Assembly: GCA_031987605.1 (NCBI GenBank)
Contig: DALZZF010000003.1
Coordinates: 62,001-126,000, forward strand
Origin: JAFAGO01 sp031987605
GTDB lineage: Bacteria; Bacteroidota; Bacteroidia; Flavobacteriales; Weeksellaceae
Length of the DNA: 64,000 nucleotides
Direction of reading: 5' to 3'
This document shows, one piece after another, positions 43,197 through 53,441 of this stretch. A program made the position numbers and the translations under genes. The notes below the pieces were generated by a model that was not told where the DNA came from, searched no databases, and saw only the letters and a list, made by a program, of their open reading frames with translations. The stretch's first letter is position 1, and each line of letters starts with the position of its first letter.

Positions 43197-45605
43197 ATGA
43201 TAGAGTTTGAAGATTTTAATTTCGGAGATGTTTTGGATGATAATTTCAGTATTGTAACTGAAGAAATAGATTTGTCCGAAAAAGAAAGTGATAAAAAAAA
43301 TTACAAATCGCAGAAGGAATTCCCTGTTTTGCCGGTACGCAACATGGTGATGTTCCCGAAAGTCATTATCCCGATTACTGCAGGCAGAGAACAAAGCAAA
43401 CAGCTTTTGGAAGAAGCCTATAAAAACGGCTGGCAGATCGGAATCGTCAGCCAAAAAAATTCTACTGTTGAAAACCCGACACAGGAAGATCTTTTCAGCA
43501 TCGGAACCATTGCCAAGATTATCAAAATTATCAAACTTCCCGATGGAAACATTACGGCAATTACACGCGGAAGCGACCGTTTTAAAACCAAAAACTTCAT
43601 TGCCGAAAAACCGTATTTCAAAGCGCAAATCACAAGATTAAAAGATACCAAACCTGCCGATTCCGAAGGCTATGAAGCCCTTTTAGAAAACATCAAAGAT
43701 CTGGCACTGAAAATTATTCAGCTGGATCCCAATATTCCGAATGCTGCCAATTTTGCCATCAATAATCTGGCAGACAACGAGGAACTTCTGAATTTCATCT
43801 GCACCAATGCTAATTTTCCGGCTTTGGACAAACAATATCTTCTGGAAGAAAAAAGCATTCAGAAAAGAGCAGAAAAATGTTATGAATTTCTGCTGGCAGA
43901 TTTCCGGAAACTCGAATTGAGAAACCAAATTCACCAGAAAACCAATAAAGAACTCGACAAAAACCAGCGCGAATATTACCTGAACCAGCAAATGCGCACC
44001 ATTCAGGAAGAATTGGGAGGCGGACAGGAATCGGATGTAGAAGAACTTCTGGAAAAAGCCAAAACAAAAAAATGGAACGCTGAAACCGAAGATTATTTTC
44101 AAAAAGAAATCAAAAGACTGCAAAGACAAAACCCGAGTTCTCCGGATTATAATGTGCAGCGTAATTATCTGGACTTCTTTACCGATTTGCCTTGGGAAAC
44201 CTATACCAGAGATATTTTTGACCTGAATAAAGTTCAAAAATTACTGGACAAGGAACATTTTGGTTTAGAGGATATAAAAAAGAGAATTCTGGAATACATG
44301 GCGGTTTTGAAATTAAAAGAAAATATGAAATCGCCGATTATGTGTTTGGTAGGACCTCCCGGAGTTGGAAAAACTTCGCTGGGAAAATCTGTTGCCGATG
44401 CACTCGGAAGAAAATATGTGCGCGTTTCCTTAGGCGGACTTCATGATGAAAGTGAAATTCGTGGTCACCGGAAAACCTATATCGGAGCAATGGCGGGAAG
44501 AATTATCCAGAGTATAAAAAAAGCCGGAACATCAAATCCGGTAATTGTTCTGGATGAGATTGATAAAATCGGACAGGGAATTCACGGAGATCCAAGCTCT
44601 GCGCTTCTGGAAGTTCTTGATCCTGAGCAAAATAATTCTTTTTATGACAATTATCTGGAATTGGGATATGATCTTTCAAAAGTAATGTTTATTGCCACCG
44701 CCAATACGCTTTCCACCATTCAGTCTCCGCTTCTGGATCGTATGGAAATCATCCAGATTGCCGGTTATACGTTGGAGGAAAAAATTGAAATTGCAAAACG
44801 CCACCTCATCAAGAAACAGCAGGAAGAAAACGGTTTGGATTCCAAATCTTTCAAACTGGGAAATCCCGAACTGAAGCATATCATCGAAGCGCATACTTCC
44901 GAAAGCGGCGTTCGTTCCCTTGAAAAAAGCATTGCTTCCGTTGCGCGTTGGGTTGCCTTGCAGAAAGCCATGGAAAAAGAATACAATCCGAAAATTTCCA
45001 TTGAAAAAGTGGATGAAATTCTAGGCGTTCCAAGACCGAAAAGTTTATCAGAAATCACTTCTGTTCCTGGTGTGGTAACCGGTTTGGCGTGGACTTCCGT
45101 TGGCGGAGATATTCTGTTTATCGAAAGCATCATCAGCAACGGAAAAGGAAATCTTACCATGACCGGAAACCTCGGAAATGTAATGAAAGAATCCGCAACT
45201 ATCGCTCTGGAATACATCAAAGCCAAGCATAAAGAACTGGAGATTGATGAAGAAGATATCGAAAAGAAAAACATCCACGTTCACGTTCCGGAAGGTGCCA
45301 CACCAAAAGATGGTCCTTCTGCCGGTATTGCCATGTTGACTTCAATGGTTTCCAGTTTCAGAAATAAAAAAGTACGACCGCATCTTGCTATGACCGGCGA
45401 AATTACATTACGGGGAAAAGTGCTTCCTGTAGGCGGAATTAAAGAAAAACTTCTTGCCGCAACCAGAGCCGGAATCAAGGAAGTAATTCTGTGCGAAGCC
45501 AACCGGAAAGATGTGGAAGAAATCAACAAAGACTATCTGAAAAATCTTACCGTACACTACGTAAACCGCATGAAAGAAGTAGTGGATCTGGCTTTGGAAA
45601 AATAA
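43197..45605 (+). CDS. lon: ATP-dependent protease Lon
   Basis: The protein (802 residues) is a full LonA: N-terminal substrate-binding domain (about 45-245) with PVLPVRNMVMFP, AAA+ domain with Walker A GPPGVGKT (from about residue 386) and Walker B VLDEIDKI, and the protease domain with catalytic S708 in DGPSAG and K749 in VGGIKEK. It degrades damaged and regulatory proteins. It is followed by a strong terminator at 45626-45653. Confidence 0.97.
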   Translation: MIEFEDFNFGDVLDDNFSIVTEEIDLSEKESDKKNYKSQKEFPVLPVRNMVMFPKVIIPITAGREQSKQLLEEAYKNGWQIGIVSQKNSTVENPTQEDLFSIGTIAKIIKIIKLPDGNITAITRGSDRFKTKNFIAEKPYFKAQITRLKDTKPADSEGYEALLENIKDLALKIIQLDPNIPNAANFAINNLADNEELLNFICTNANFPALDKQYLLEEKSIQKRAEKCYEFLLADFRKLELRNQIHQKTNKELDKNQREYYLNQQMRTIQEELGGGQESDVEELLEKAKTKKWNAETEDYFQKEIKRLQRQNPSSPDYNVQRNYLDFFTDLPWETYTRDIFDLNKVQKLLDKEHFGLEDIKKRILEYMAVLKLKENMKSPIMCLVGPPGVGKTSLGKSVADALGRKYVRVSLGGLHDESEIRGHRKTYIGAMAGRIIQSIKKAGTSNPVIVLDEIDKIGQGIHGDPSSALLEVLDPEQNNSFYDNYLELGYDLSKVMFIATANTLSTIQSPLLDRMEIIQIAGYTLEEKIEIAKRHLIKKQQEENGLDSKSFKLGNPELKHIIEAHTSESGVRSLEKSIASVARWVALQKAMEKEYNPKISIEKVDEILGVPRPKSLSEITSVPGVVTGLAWTSVGGDILFIESIISNGKGNLTMTGNLGNVMKESATIALEYIKAKHKELEIDEEDIEKKNIHVHVPEGATPKDGPSAGIAMLTSMVSSFRNKKVRPHLAMTGEITLRGKVLPVGGIKEKLLAATRAGIKEVILCEANRKDVEEINKDYLKNLTVHYVNRMKEVVDLALEK

Positions 45606-45625
45606 TTCAAATCGAAAATATCAAA

Positions 45626-45653
45626 AAAATCCTTTCCCTGCCGAAAGGATTTT
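45626..45653 (+). terminator. Terminator downstream of lon
   Basis: AAAATCCTTT (45626-45635) pairs with AAAGGATTTT (45644-45653) around an eight-base loop, followed by further Ts. It ends 16 nt before the next gene, so that gene's promoter must lie within or close to the hairpin. Confidence 0.9.
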
Positions 45654-45669
45654 TCTTTATTTTTACTTT

Positions 45670-46782
45670 ATGAAAAATCTGCAGCTTCCGTTTCTGGCAA
45701 AACTCACTTTGGTATTAATCTCCATCGTCATTCTTGGTTTTCTGGCGAAAATCGGACAGTTGATTTTATCGCCTCTCTTTTTTGCTTTTTTAATGGCGTT
45801 GCTTTTTGTGCCGTTTGCCAATTTCTGGGAACGCTATTTCCGGTTTTCCCGGGCAATTTCTTCCATTTTTTCATTTGTAATTATGGCGGCGATGATGGCG
45901 GGAATTATATACTTTTTCACCCTTCAGCTCAGCGATTTCATTCAGGATATTCCCACACTGCAAAAGCAGGTAACCGATTCAGTGTATGATCTTCAGGTTT
46001 GGATTGCAAAGACTTTTCATCTCCGGATCAACGATCAGATGAAATATGTGAATGACGGCCTGGAAAAACTCCTCAGTTCTTCCGGGCAGATTCTCGGCTT
46101 CACCTTTTCCATGTTTACAGGGATTGGGGCTTTTGTAGCGTTCAGTGTGCTTTTTTTTATCTTTATTTTGAATTACAGACACGGATTATACACCTTTATC
46201 ATTTCGGTTTTCGATGCAAAACATTCTGAAAAAGTGCGCGAAATCACTTCTGAAATCCAGCGCATTATCAAACAATATATTATCGGACTTTTTATCCAGA
46301 TTGTCATTGTGAGTGTTTTAACCACCACTCTGCTCACCATTTTAGGGATAAAATACGCTGTTTTGCTGGGTGTTCTTACAGGACTTCTGAATGTTATTCC
46401 TTACATCGGAATTATTGTATCCGGACTTTTAGCCGCCTTGATTTCGTTTGCAACCGGTAGCGAAAAAACACTTTTCGTATTGTTCGGGTATGTAGGAATT
46501 CATGTGGTTGATGCCAATCTCGTACTTCCGCTTGTGGTAGGTTCCAAAGTAAAAATCAATGCATTTTTTACGTTTCTCGGATTGTTAATCGGGGAAGCGC
46601 TTTGGGGAATTTCAGGAATGTTTCTCAGCATTCCGTTTTTGGCGATTATAAAAATTATTTTTGAACGGATTGATGAATTAAAACCCTGGGGAAATCTTCT
46701 CGGAGAATCATCCAACAAAAGAAAAAAGCCAAGAAAAAAATACAAAATCACCAAAAATATTGTCTTGGAAGAAAAGGAATAA
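45670..46782 (+). CDS. AI-2E-family (PerM-like) transporter
   Basis: The protein (370 residues) has about eight membrane helices in the AI-2E/UPF0118 pattern: paired N-terminal helices, a soluble segment (about 85-150), then GLLNVIPYIGIIVSG and VGSKVKINAFFTFLGLLIGEALWG region signatures. Members export diverse substrates (some Na+/H+ antiport, AI-2 or lipid-like molecules); specificity cannot be assigned. It has a lysine/arginine-rich C-terminal tail. Confidence 0.88.
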   Translation: MKNLQLPFLAKLTLVLISIVILGFLAKIGQLILSPLFFAFLMALLFVPFANFWERYFRFSRAISSIFSFVIMAAMMAGIIYFFTLQLSDFIQDIPTLQKQVTDSVYDLQVWIAKTFHLRINDQMKYVNDGLEKLLSSSGQILGFTFSMFTGIGAFVAFSVLFFIFILNYRHGLYTFIISVFDAKHSEKVREITSEIQRIIKQYIIGLFIQIVIVSVLTTTLLTILGIKYAVLLGVLTGLLNVIPYIGIIVSGLLAALISFATGSEKTLFVLFGYVGIHVVDANLVLPLVVGSKVKINAFFTFLGLLIGEALWGISGMFLSIPFLAIIKIIFERIDELKPWGNLLGESSNKRKKPRKKYKITKNIVLEEKE

Positions 46783-46927
46783 AATTCTATTCTATTTTAC
46801 AAAACACTAACATTCAACACATTAAAAAGAAATAACTTCTTTACAGAAAAAAGAAAATCCTTTTACAAGAATTACAAAGCATTCAGACGGAAATTTGGTC
46901 TCATTAAACCAAGAAAATTTATTCGAT

Positions 46928-47842
46928 ATGAAAAATGCTTATTCAAAAATCATCCTTAGTGGTTTTGTTCTCACCACTTTTTTTGCCTGTAAGAAACACG
47001 ACCAATCCGAAGGTTACAGTTCTGAAGCCATAAGTGAAACCGCTGCAACTGCTGTTTCCGACAGTATTTCTTCTGTTGCCACATTGAAAATAAACGACCG
47101 GCAGTTTATTAAAACCGCCAGCGTAGACATGGAAGTAAAAGATGTTTACGATGCCACCATTTCCATTGAAAATACCGTAAAAGAATTGGGCGGTTTCATT
47201 ACACAAAGCAATTTGCGAAGCCATGTGATTTCGGAAAACACGTATAATACTTCGGATACAGATGCGGTGTTGATTAAAAAATATCAAACTGAAAATTCAA
47301 TGCAGGTGCGTATTCCGACAGAAAATCTGGGCGATTTTCTTCAGAAAGTAAACGACAAAAAATTATTCCTGAATACCCGAATCATCCATGCAGAAGATGT
47401 AACCGCAACCATGAAATACGCCGAACTCGAAGCGCAACGCAATGCGAATACAGGAAACAGCATAAAAAAACTGAAAAACAGCAAGGATAAAATTGATCTG
47501 GATGACCAAAATGCCAATGAAGGAAATTCGCAAAAACTGGCCAGTATGACGATGAGTGACAATTTAAAATACAGCACCGTGGAAGTTTATATCAAAGAGC
47601 CCAAACTTCGTGTTGCCGAAATTCCCGTAAACAACACTAAAAATGTGGATAATCCGTATAAGTTCAATTTTCTTTATGATGCCAAAAATGCTTTTGTGGA
47701 AGGCTTTTATCTTATTCAGATGTTGATTGTGGGCATTATTAAAATCTGGCCTGTTGTTTTAATTGGCATCGGAATTTTTTACTTCATCCGAAAGAAAAAA
47801 ACATACCCAAAACCACAAATCACTTCAACATCAGAACCATAG
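46928..47842 (+). CDS. DUF4349-domain lipoprotein
   Basis: The protein has 304 residues from ATG 46928; an in-frame ATG at 46895 precedes the lipoprotein signal and is rejected. The signal MKNAYSKIILSGFVLTTFFAC has its lipobox cysteine near residue 21. The DUF4349 region (about 65-230) contains FIKTASVDMEVKDVYDA and MQVRIPTENLGDFLQKV, and a C-terminal membrane helix (about 262-287) is followed by a basic tail. Function is unknown, possibly in envelope integrity. Confidence 0.85.
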   Translation: MKNAYSKIILSGFVLTTFFACKKHDQSEGYSSEAISETAATAVSDSISSVATLKINDRQFIKTASVDMEVKDVYDATISIENTVKELGGFITQSNLRSHVISENTYNTSDTDAVLIKKYQTENSMQVRIPTENLGDFLQKVNDKKLFLNTRIIHAEDVTATMKYAELEAQRNANTGNSIKKLKNSKDKIDLDDQNANEGNSQKLASMTMSDNLKYSTVEVYIKEPKLRVAEIPVNNTKNVDNPYKFNFLYDAKNAFVEGFYLIQMLIVGIIKIWPVVLIGIGIFYFIRKKKTYPKPQITSTSEP

Positions 47843-47889
47843 CCGAAAGGCGATTTTCATATTCATGTTTTAATTTTTGATTTTATCTG

Positions 47890-47918
47890 AACTTCCGGCT
47901 TTTTGTCGGAAGTTTTTT
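47890..47918 (+). terminator. Terminator downstream of the DUF4349 gene
   Basis: AACTTCCG (47890-47897) pairs with CGGAAGTT (47907-47914), followed by TTTT. It separates the DUF4349 gene from the pgi promoter. Confidence 0.85.
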
Positions 47919-47977
47919 ATTGAAATGAAAAAAATCATATCCTGTAAAGACCACTGAAAACTTCCTTAAAAATTCCG

Positions 47978-47985
47978 TAAATTTG
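47978..47985 (+). promoter_or_regulatory. Candidate -7 box of the pgi-folD-queE run
   Basis: TAAATTTG fits the -7 consensus 77 nt before the pgi start. No convincing -33 TTG is present. Confidence 0.4.
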
Positions 47986-48062
47986 CCAGTCGAATTTCAA
48001 GGTGTGACACTTTGATTCGTAAATAATTTAAACGTAATTTATAACCTCAAAATAAACCTGAG

Positions 48063-49703
48063 ATGTTACCAAAAATAAATCCATTAGACACCCAAAGTTG
48101 GGAAGCTCTTGAAGAACATTTTCTTCAAAATGATTTTGAACTGCGTACTCTGTTTCAATACAACCCAAACCGTTTCGACGAATTTTCTGTAAAAAGACCG
48201 GATTACCTGTTCGATTATTCCAAAAACCTCATCGATTCAAAAACCAAAGAACTTCTTTTGCAACTTGCAGAAGAAACCCATGTAAAAGAAGCGATTGAAA
48301 AAATGTTTTCCGGCGATAAAATCAATGAAACCGAAGGAAGAGCGGTACTTCACACTGCACTTCGGGATTTTTCGGACAAACCGATTTTGGTGGATGGTGA
48401 AAACATCAAACCAAAAATAAAAGCCGTTCTCGACCACATGAAAACTTTTTCCGAAACCATTATTTCGGGATCACATAAAGGATTTTCCGGGAAAGAAATT
48501 ACCGATGTGGTAAATATCGGAATCGGAGGTTCCGATCTTGGTCCGGTAATGGTTTGTTCCGCTTTAAAACATTTTAAAACCAGACTGGATGTACATTTTG
48601 TTTCCAATGTGGACGGAAACCATATTGCCGAAGTCGTGAAAAACCTGAATCCTGAAACCACGCTGTTCATCATCGCTTCCAAAACATTTACCACTCAGGA
48701 AACAATGACCAACGCCAATTCCGCAAAAGACTGGTTTTTGAAAGCCGGAAAACCGGAAGATGTGGCAAAACATTTCGTAGCGTTGTCCACCAACATTAAA
48801 GCCGTAAAAGATTTCGGAATTGCAGAAGAAAACATCTTTGAATTCTGGGATTGGGTTGGCGGAAGATATTCGCTCTGGAGTGCAATCGGACTGAGCATTG
48901 TTCTGGCAGTAGGCTATGAAAATTTTGAAAAACTTCTGAAAGGAGCTCATGAAACCGATGTCCATTTCCAAACGGCAGATTTTGCAGAAAATGTTCCGGT
49001 ACTAATGGCATTAATCGGAATCTGGTATCGTAATTTTTATGGTGCTGCTTCTTATGCCATTCTTCCTTATTCTCAATATCTGGATCGTTTTGCAGCGTAT
49101 TTGCAGCAGGGAGATATGGAAAGTAACGGTAAATCTGTAGATCGCAACGGAGAATTTGTAGAATATGAAACCGGCCCGATTATCTGGGGAGAACCCGGAA
49201 CAAATGGTCAGCACGCTTTTTATCAGCTGATTCATCAGGGAACAGAACTGATTCCTGCAGATTTTATCGCATATGTGAAAAGTTGTAATCAGGTTTCCGA
49301 TCATCAGGAAAAACTTCTTGCCAACTTCTTTGCCCAAACCGAAGCCCTCGCTTTCGGAAAAACAGAAGAAGAAGCCGAAGCCGATATGCAGAAATCAGGA
49401 ACTTCGGAAGCCGACATCGAACGCCTGCTTAACTTTAAAGTTTTCCAAGGAGACAACCCTACAAACTCATTATTAATCAAAGAATTAACCCCATTTTCAT
49501 TAGGACAACTAATTGCTTTGTATGAACACAAAATTTTCGTTCAGGGGGTAATTTGGGATATTTTCAGTTTCGATCAGTTTGGGGTGGAACTCGGAAAAGT
49601 TTTGGCCGGAAAAATACTTCCGGAACTGGAAAACAGCGAAGTGATTAAAGATCATGATTCCTCTACAAACGGGCTTATCAACTATTATAAAGAAGAACGA
49701 TAA
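48063..49703 (+). CDS. pgi: Glucose-6-phosphate isomerase
   Basis: The enzyme (546 residues) interconverts glucose-6-phosphate and fructose-6-phosphate. Motifs include the sugar-phosphate-binding GIGGSDLGPVM, ASKTFTTQETMTN and the catalytic region GEPGTNGQHAFYQLIHQGT. Length matches the E. coli-type enzyme. It is followed by folD after 20 nt and queE, an unusual functional mix that probably shares a promoter rather than a pathway. Confidence 0.97.
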   Translation: MLPKINPLDTQSWEALEEHFLQNDFELRTLFQYNPNRFDEFSVKRPDYLFDYSKNLIDSKTKELLLQLAEETHVKEAIEKMFSGDKINETEGRAVLHTALRDFSDKPILVDGENIKPKIKAVLDHMKTFSETIISGSHKGFSGKEITDVVNIGIGGSDLGPVMVCSALKHFKTRLDVHFVSNVDGNHIAEVVKNLNPETTLFIIASKTFTTQETMTNANSAKDWFLKAGKPEDVAKHFVALSTNIKAVKDFGIAEENIFEFWDWVGGRYSLWSAIGLSIVLAVGYENFEKLLKGAHETDVHFQTADFAENVPVLMALIGIWYRNFYGAASYAILPYSQYLDRFAAYLQQGDMESNGKSVDRNGEFVEYETGPIIWGEPGTNGQHAFYQLIHQGTELIPADFIAYVKSCNQVSDHQEKLLANFFAQTEALAFGKTEEEAEADMQKSGTSEADIERLLNFKVFQGDNPTNSLLIKELTPFSLGQLIALYEHKIFVQGVIWDIFSFDQFGVELGKVLAGKILPELENSEVIKDHDSSTNGLINYYKEER

Positions 49704-49723
49704 AATTTAAAAACTAAAAGCAA

Positions 49724-50608
49724 ATGGCACAAATTCTCGACGGATTAAGTCTTTCAAAACAAATTAAAAAAGAGATTAAGGAAGAGGTGGAAAAAATCCT
49801 TGCAGGAAAAAGAAGAGCACCTCATCTTGTTGCCATCTTGGTTGGAAACAACGGGGCAAGCAAAGCGTATGTAAACAGCAAAGTAAAAGACTGTGAAGAA
49901 GTAGGCTTCAAAAGTTCACTTTTGAAATTTGAAAACACCGTTTCCGAAGCCGAACTGCTGGAAAAAATTGAAGAACTGAACAAATCCAAAGCCGTGGACG
50001 GTTTTATTGTTCAGCTTCCTTTGCCAAAGCAGATTAATCAGGAAAAAATCATCATGGCGATTGATCCCCGAAAAGATGTGGACGGTTTTCATCCTGAGAA
50101 TTTCGGAAAAATGGCACTGGAAATGGACACCTTCCTTCCCGCAACTCCATTTGGAATACTCACCCTTTTTGAACGCTATAATATTGAAACCAAAGGAAAA
50201 CACTGCGTGATTATCGGAAGAAGCAGGATCGTTGGGAAACCAATGAGCATTTTAATGGGAAGAAAAGATTTCCCGGGAAATGCAACCGTAACTTTAACCC
50301 ATTCCTACACTGAGCATATTGAAGAATATACTCAAAATGCAGATATTGTAATCACGGCACTGGGTGATCCTTATTTCCTGAAAGGCCACATGATTAAACA
50401 GGGAGCCGTAATTATTGATGTTGGAATTACACGCGTGGAAGACAATACGGAAAAAGGATATCATCTTGCCGGAGATGTAGATTTTGAAAGTTGTGCAGAA
50501 AAAGCAAGCTGGATTACGCCGGTTCCAGGAGGAGTGGGACCGATGACCAGAGCAATGCTGATGAAAAATACACTGATTGCCTACAAAACATCAGTTTATG
50601 ACGATTAA
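49724..50608 (+). CDS. folD: Bifunctional methylene-THF dehydrogenase / methenyl-THF cyclohydrolase
   Basis: FolD (294 residues) makes 10-formyl-tetrahydrofolate for purine and formyl-Met synthesis. Visible motifs are the catalytic tyrosine-lysine region SKAYVNSKVKDCEEVG, VDGFIVQLPLPKQI, DVDGFHPENFGKM and the NADP-binding CVIIGRSRIVGKPMS, with PVPGGVGPMTRAML near the C terminus. Length is normal. It lies between pgi and queE, with only 3 nt to queE. Confidence 0.97.
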   Translation: MAQILDGLSLSKQIKKEIKEEVEKILAGKRRAPHLVAILVGNNGASKAYVNSKVKDCEEVGFKSSLLKFENTVSEAELLEKIEELNKSKAVDGFIVQLPLPKQINQEKIIMAIDPRKDVDGFHPENFGKMALEMDTFLPATPFGILTLFERYNIETKGKHCVIIGRSRIVGKPMSILMGRKDFPGNATVTLTHSYTEHIEEYTQNADIVITALGDPYFLKGHMIKQGAVIIDVGITRVEDNTEKGYHLAGDVDFESCAEKASWITPVPGGVGPMTRAMLMKNTLIAYKTSVYDD

Positions 50609-50611
50609 ATA

Positions 50612-51244
50612 ATGACAAAAAAAGAAGAAGACATACTATTAAAAGAAGGAAAAATGCTCCCTGTAATGGAGCATTTTTACACCATTCAGGGTGAAGGATT
50701 TCACACCGGAAAAGCGGCGTATTTTATTCGCTTGGGCGGCTGCGATGTCGGTTGCCACTGGTGCGATGTAAAAGAAAGTTGGGATCCCAAACTCCATCCT
50801 TTGATGAATGCAGAAGAAATTGCAGAAACCGCTGCAAAACACTGCAAAACCATTGTTTTAACCGGTGGTGAACCACTGATGTGGAATCTCGATATCCTCA
50901 CCGGGAAACTAAAAGAACTGGGCTGCACCATTCACATTGAAACTTCCGGAGCTTATCCTTTAAGCGGAATTCTGGACTGGATTACGCTTTCACCAAAAAA
51001 AACTGGGCTGCCAAAAGAAGAAATTTATGCTGTGGCGAATGAACTGAAAGTCATCATCTTCAATAATCATGATTTTAAATTTGCAGAACAGCAGGCAGCA
51101 AAAGTAAATGACAGATGCAAACTCTATCTCCAAAGCGAATGGAGCAAAAGAAACGAAGTGTACCCGAAAATTACGGACTACATTCTCGAAAATCCCCAAT
51201 GGCAGGCATCTGTTCAAACCCATAAATATTTGAATATTCCATAA
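50612..51244 (+). CDS. queE: 7-carboxy-7-deazaguanine synthase
   Basis: QueE (210 residues) is a radical-SAM enzyme that converts 6-carboxytetrahydropterin to 7-carboxy-7-deazaguanine, on the route to queuosine. The motif CDVGCHWC (about residues 44-51) supplies the three cysteines of the [4Fe-4S] cluster, and LTGGEPLMW is the SAM-binding GGE motif. YTIQGEGFHTGK at the N terminus is typical. It follows folD by 3 nt. Other queuosine genes are not in the window. Confidence 0.93.
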   Translation: MTKKEEDILLKEGKMLPVMEHFYTIQGEGFHTGKAAYFIRLGGCDVGCHWCDVKESWDPKLHPLMNAEEIAETAAKHCKTIVLTGGEPLMWNLDILTGKLKELGCTIHIETSGAYPLSGILDWITLSPKKTGLPKEEIYAVANELKVIIFNNHDFKFAEQQAAKVNDRCKLYLQSEWSKRNEVYPKITDYILENPQWQASVQTHKYLNIP

Positions 51245-51277
51245 TTTATTTTACATTTACCATTCTGAAACGGGCGC

Positions 51278-52654
51278 ATGCAAAGAATCCGATATTCAAG
51301 ATACATAAAGTCTCTTCTCATTATTATTGACGTTGTAATTATTACAGCGGTTTTTATTTATTTTTTTCTTCGAAGAAGCGGTTTTAAATTGAAAGATGAA
51401 GATGTAGAGCAAAACTGGATTCTCATCATTATCTTCATTATGTTTTGGATTTTGCTCAGCGGACGCACCAAACTCTACAGTATCCCTCGAAATCTTACGT
51501 TTACAAATTATCTGGAGCGTTTAACTACTCATATCTTTATATTTATTTTTGGTGTAATACTTATTGCCAAAATCAGCAATAACGAATTCCTGAAAAGTGA
51601 CCGTTTTGTAATAGCAGCCACCTTACTGGCATTGCTGTTCGTGGTGAAATCCACGTTGTTATTCATTTTAAAATATCTGCGAACAAAGGGAATTAACCAC
51701 AGAAATGTGATGTTTCTATTTGAAAATTCCTCATCAGAAGTTTTGAAAAATATATTTCTCCATCGAAAAGACTATGGTTTCAAAATATTTGATTATCCGC
51801 AAACAAATGGATATGAAATTGAAGAACTGATTGAGTTTTGGAAAAGTAACGGAATACATACCCTCTATCTTCCCTCCGAATATTCTGATCTGACGCGCGA
51901 TTTTGAAAGACAACTTTTTAAGGAAGCAGAAAATCATAAAGTAAAAATCGCTCTGATTCCAAATATCATTCAGAATGATTTTTTCCGCTATAATCTGAAT
52001 TATGTTGAAACACAGCCTGTACTTTCGCAGACGCAGTTTCCATTGGATTATTTTACGAATTATTTAATCAAGCGGACTTTCGACCTCTTTTTTTCGGTTA
52101 TCGTTTTAGTATTTGTGTGCAGTTGGCTCTTCCCGATTATTGCCATTTTCATAAAACTGAACAGCAAAGGTCCCGTTTTTTTTATACAAAAAAGATACGG
52201 ATTTCATGATGAAGTTTTCAAATGCATAAAGTTCAGAACCATGTGTGTGAATAATGATGCCTTCACCAAAACCACTGAAAAACACGATGCCAGAATTACC
52301 CGGATCGGAAAATTTCTGCGTAAAACCAGCATCGATGAAATGCCACAATTCATCAACGTTCTTCTTGGCGACATGTCGGTTGTTGGACCACGACCACATA
52401 TGCTTTTGGTAGACGATTTTTACAAACTGAAAATAGGGAGATATTCCGTACGCAGCCATGTAAAACCCGGAATTACGGGACTTGCACAGGTAAATGGTCT
52501 CCGCGGAGACAGCGGAAAAGACATGAATATTGAAATGCACAAAAGAATTCTGGCCGATAAATTCTATGTAAAAAACTGGACATTTATGATGGATATCGTC
52601 ATTATTTTTAAAACTGTTTTTTTATTAATTAAAGGCGATAAAATGGCCAATTAA
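51278..52654 (+). CDS. Polyprenyl glycosylphosphotransferase (WbaP/WcaJ-type)
   Basis: The protein has 458 residues: four N-terminal membrane helices (to about residue 130), a central soluble region, a further hydrophobic segment (about 268-300) and a C-terminal bacterial sugar transferase domain with IKFRTM, RKTSIDEMPQFINVL, GDMSVVGPRPH and VKPGITGLAQVNG. It puts the first sugar phosphate on undecaprenyl phosphate to start a surface polysaccharide. The glycan genes at 30972-36244 lie elsewhere, so the pathway is split. Confidence 0.93.
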   Translation: MQRIRYSRYIKSLLIIIDVVIITAVFIYFFLRRSGFKLKDEDVEQNWILIIIFIMFWILLSGRTKLYSIPRNLTFTNYLERLTTHIFIFIFGVILIAKISNNEFLKSDRFVIAATLLALLFVVKSTLLFILKYLRTKGINHRNVMFLFENSSSEVLKNIFLHRKDYGFKIFDYPQTNGYEIEELIEFWKSNGIHTLYLPSEYSDLTRDFERQLFKEAENHKVKIALIPNIIQNDFFRYNLNYVETQPVLSQTQFPLDYFTNYLIKRTFDLFFSVIVLVFVCSWLFPIIAIFIKLNSKGPVFFIQKRYGFHDEVFKCIKFRTMCVNNDAFTKTTEKHDARITRIGKFLRKTSIDEMPQFINVLLGDMSVVGPRPHMLLVDDFYKLKIGRYSVRSHVKPGITGLAQVNGLRGDSGKDMNIEMHKRILADKFYVKNWTFMMDIVIIFKTVFLLIKGDKMAN

Positions 52655-52688
52655 TTTCTATTTCACAAATAAGTGGTATTTTCGCACC

Positions 52689-53441
52689 ATGCTAAAAAAG
52701 TTTTTTACCCATGTTGGTACTTACATTCTTCTGATAGGTGATTCCTTGAAAACGCCGCAGAAAATGCGGGTTTTTCTGAAAAACCTGATGCGGGAAATTT
52801 ATGATTTAGGAGTAAATTCCTTTGGATTGGTGATGTTCACTTCCATTTTTGTGGGTGCGGTAGTGGCCATCCAAATGTACAATAACTTCAGTGCTTCCAG
52901 TTTTCCGATTCCGAAATCTTTCGTAGGATATGCCACAAAAGTAGTTCTGGTTCTGGAATTTTCCCCTACCATCATCAGTTTAATTCTGGCCGGAAAAGTA
53001 GGTTCCTATATCGCTTCAAGTATTGGAACAATGAGGGTTTCCGAACAAATTGATGCACTCGATATTATGGGCGTAAATTCCTCAAACTATCTGATTCTTC
53101 CAAAAATTGTTGCCTGTTTGATTTTCAATCCGTTTCTGATTGCCATCAGTATTGTGGTCGGAATTTTTGGAGCGTATCTTGCAGGAGAATTTACCGGAAA
53201 CTGGACAAGAGCCGATTTTATTTCGGGAATCCAAATGTTTATGCCGAATCGTTTTTATACCTATGCATTTACAAAAACCGCCGTATTTGCATTTATGATC
53301 GCCACTATTCCCTCCTATTTCGGATACTATGTAAAAGGAGGATCACTGGAAGTGGGAAGAGCAAGCACGCAGGCTGTAGTCTGGACGATGGTATTTATCA
53401 TCATTTCTGAATTAGTAATAACCCAAATGATGCTCAGCTGA
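52689..53441 (+). CDS. MlaE-family ABC transporter permease
   Basis: The protein (250 residues) has five or six membrane helices and the MlaE signature region: VGAVVAIQMYN, SFVGYATKVVLVLEFSP, LAGKVGSYIASSIGTMRVSEQIDALDIMG (residues about 98-126). It is the permease of an inner-membrane lipid-transport complex that works with MCE proteins. Its stop overlaps the ATPase start by one base (TGATG). No MCE gene is adjacent; one lies at 39715-40665. Confidence 0.92.
   Translation: MLKKFFTHVGTYILLIGDSLKTPQKMRVFLKNLMREIYDLGVNSFGLVMFTSIFVGAVVAIQMYNNFSASSFPIPKSFVGYATKVVLVLEFSPTIISLILAGKVGSYIASSIGTMRVSEQIDALDIMGVNSSNYLILPKIVACLIFNPFLIAISIVVGIFGAYLAGEFTGNWTRADFISGIQMFMPNRFYTYAFTKTAVFAFMIATIPSYFGYYVKGGSLEVGRASTQAVVWTMVFIIISELVITQMMLS

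Noticed and set aside
43068..43628. 186-residue minus-strand frame over the lon start
   Set aside because: It covers the lon N-terminal domain and the likely promoter; no motif, low-complexity aromatic composition.
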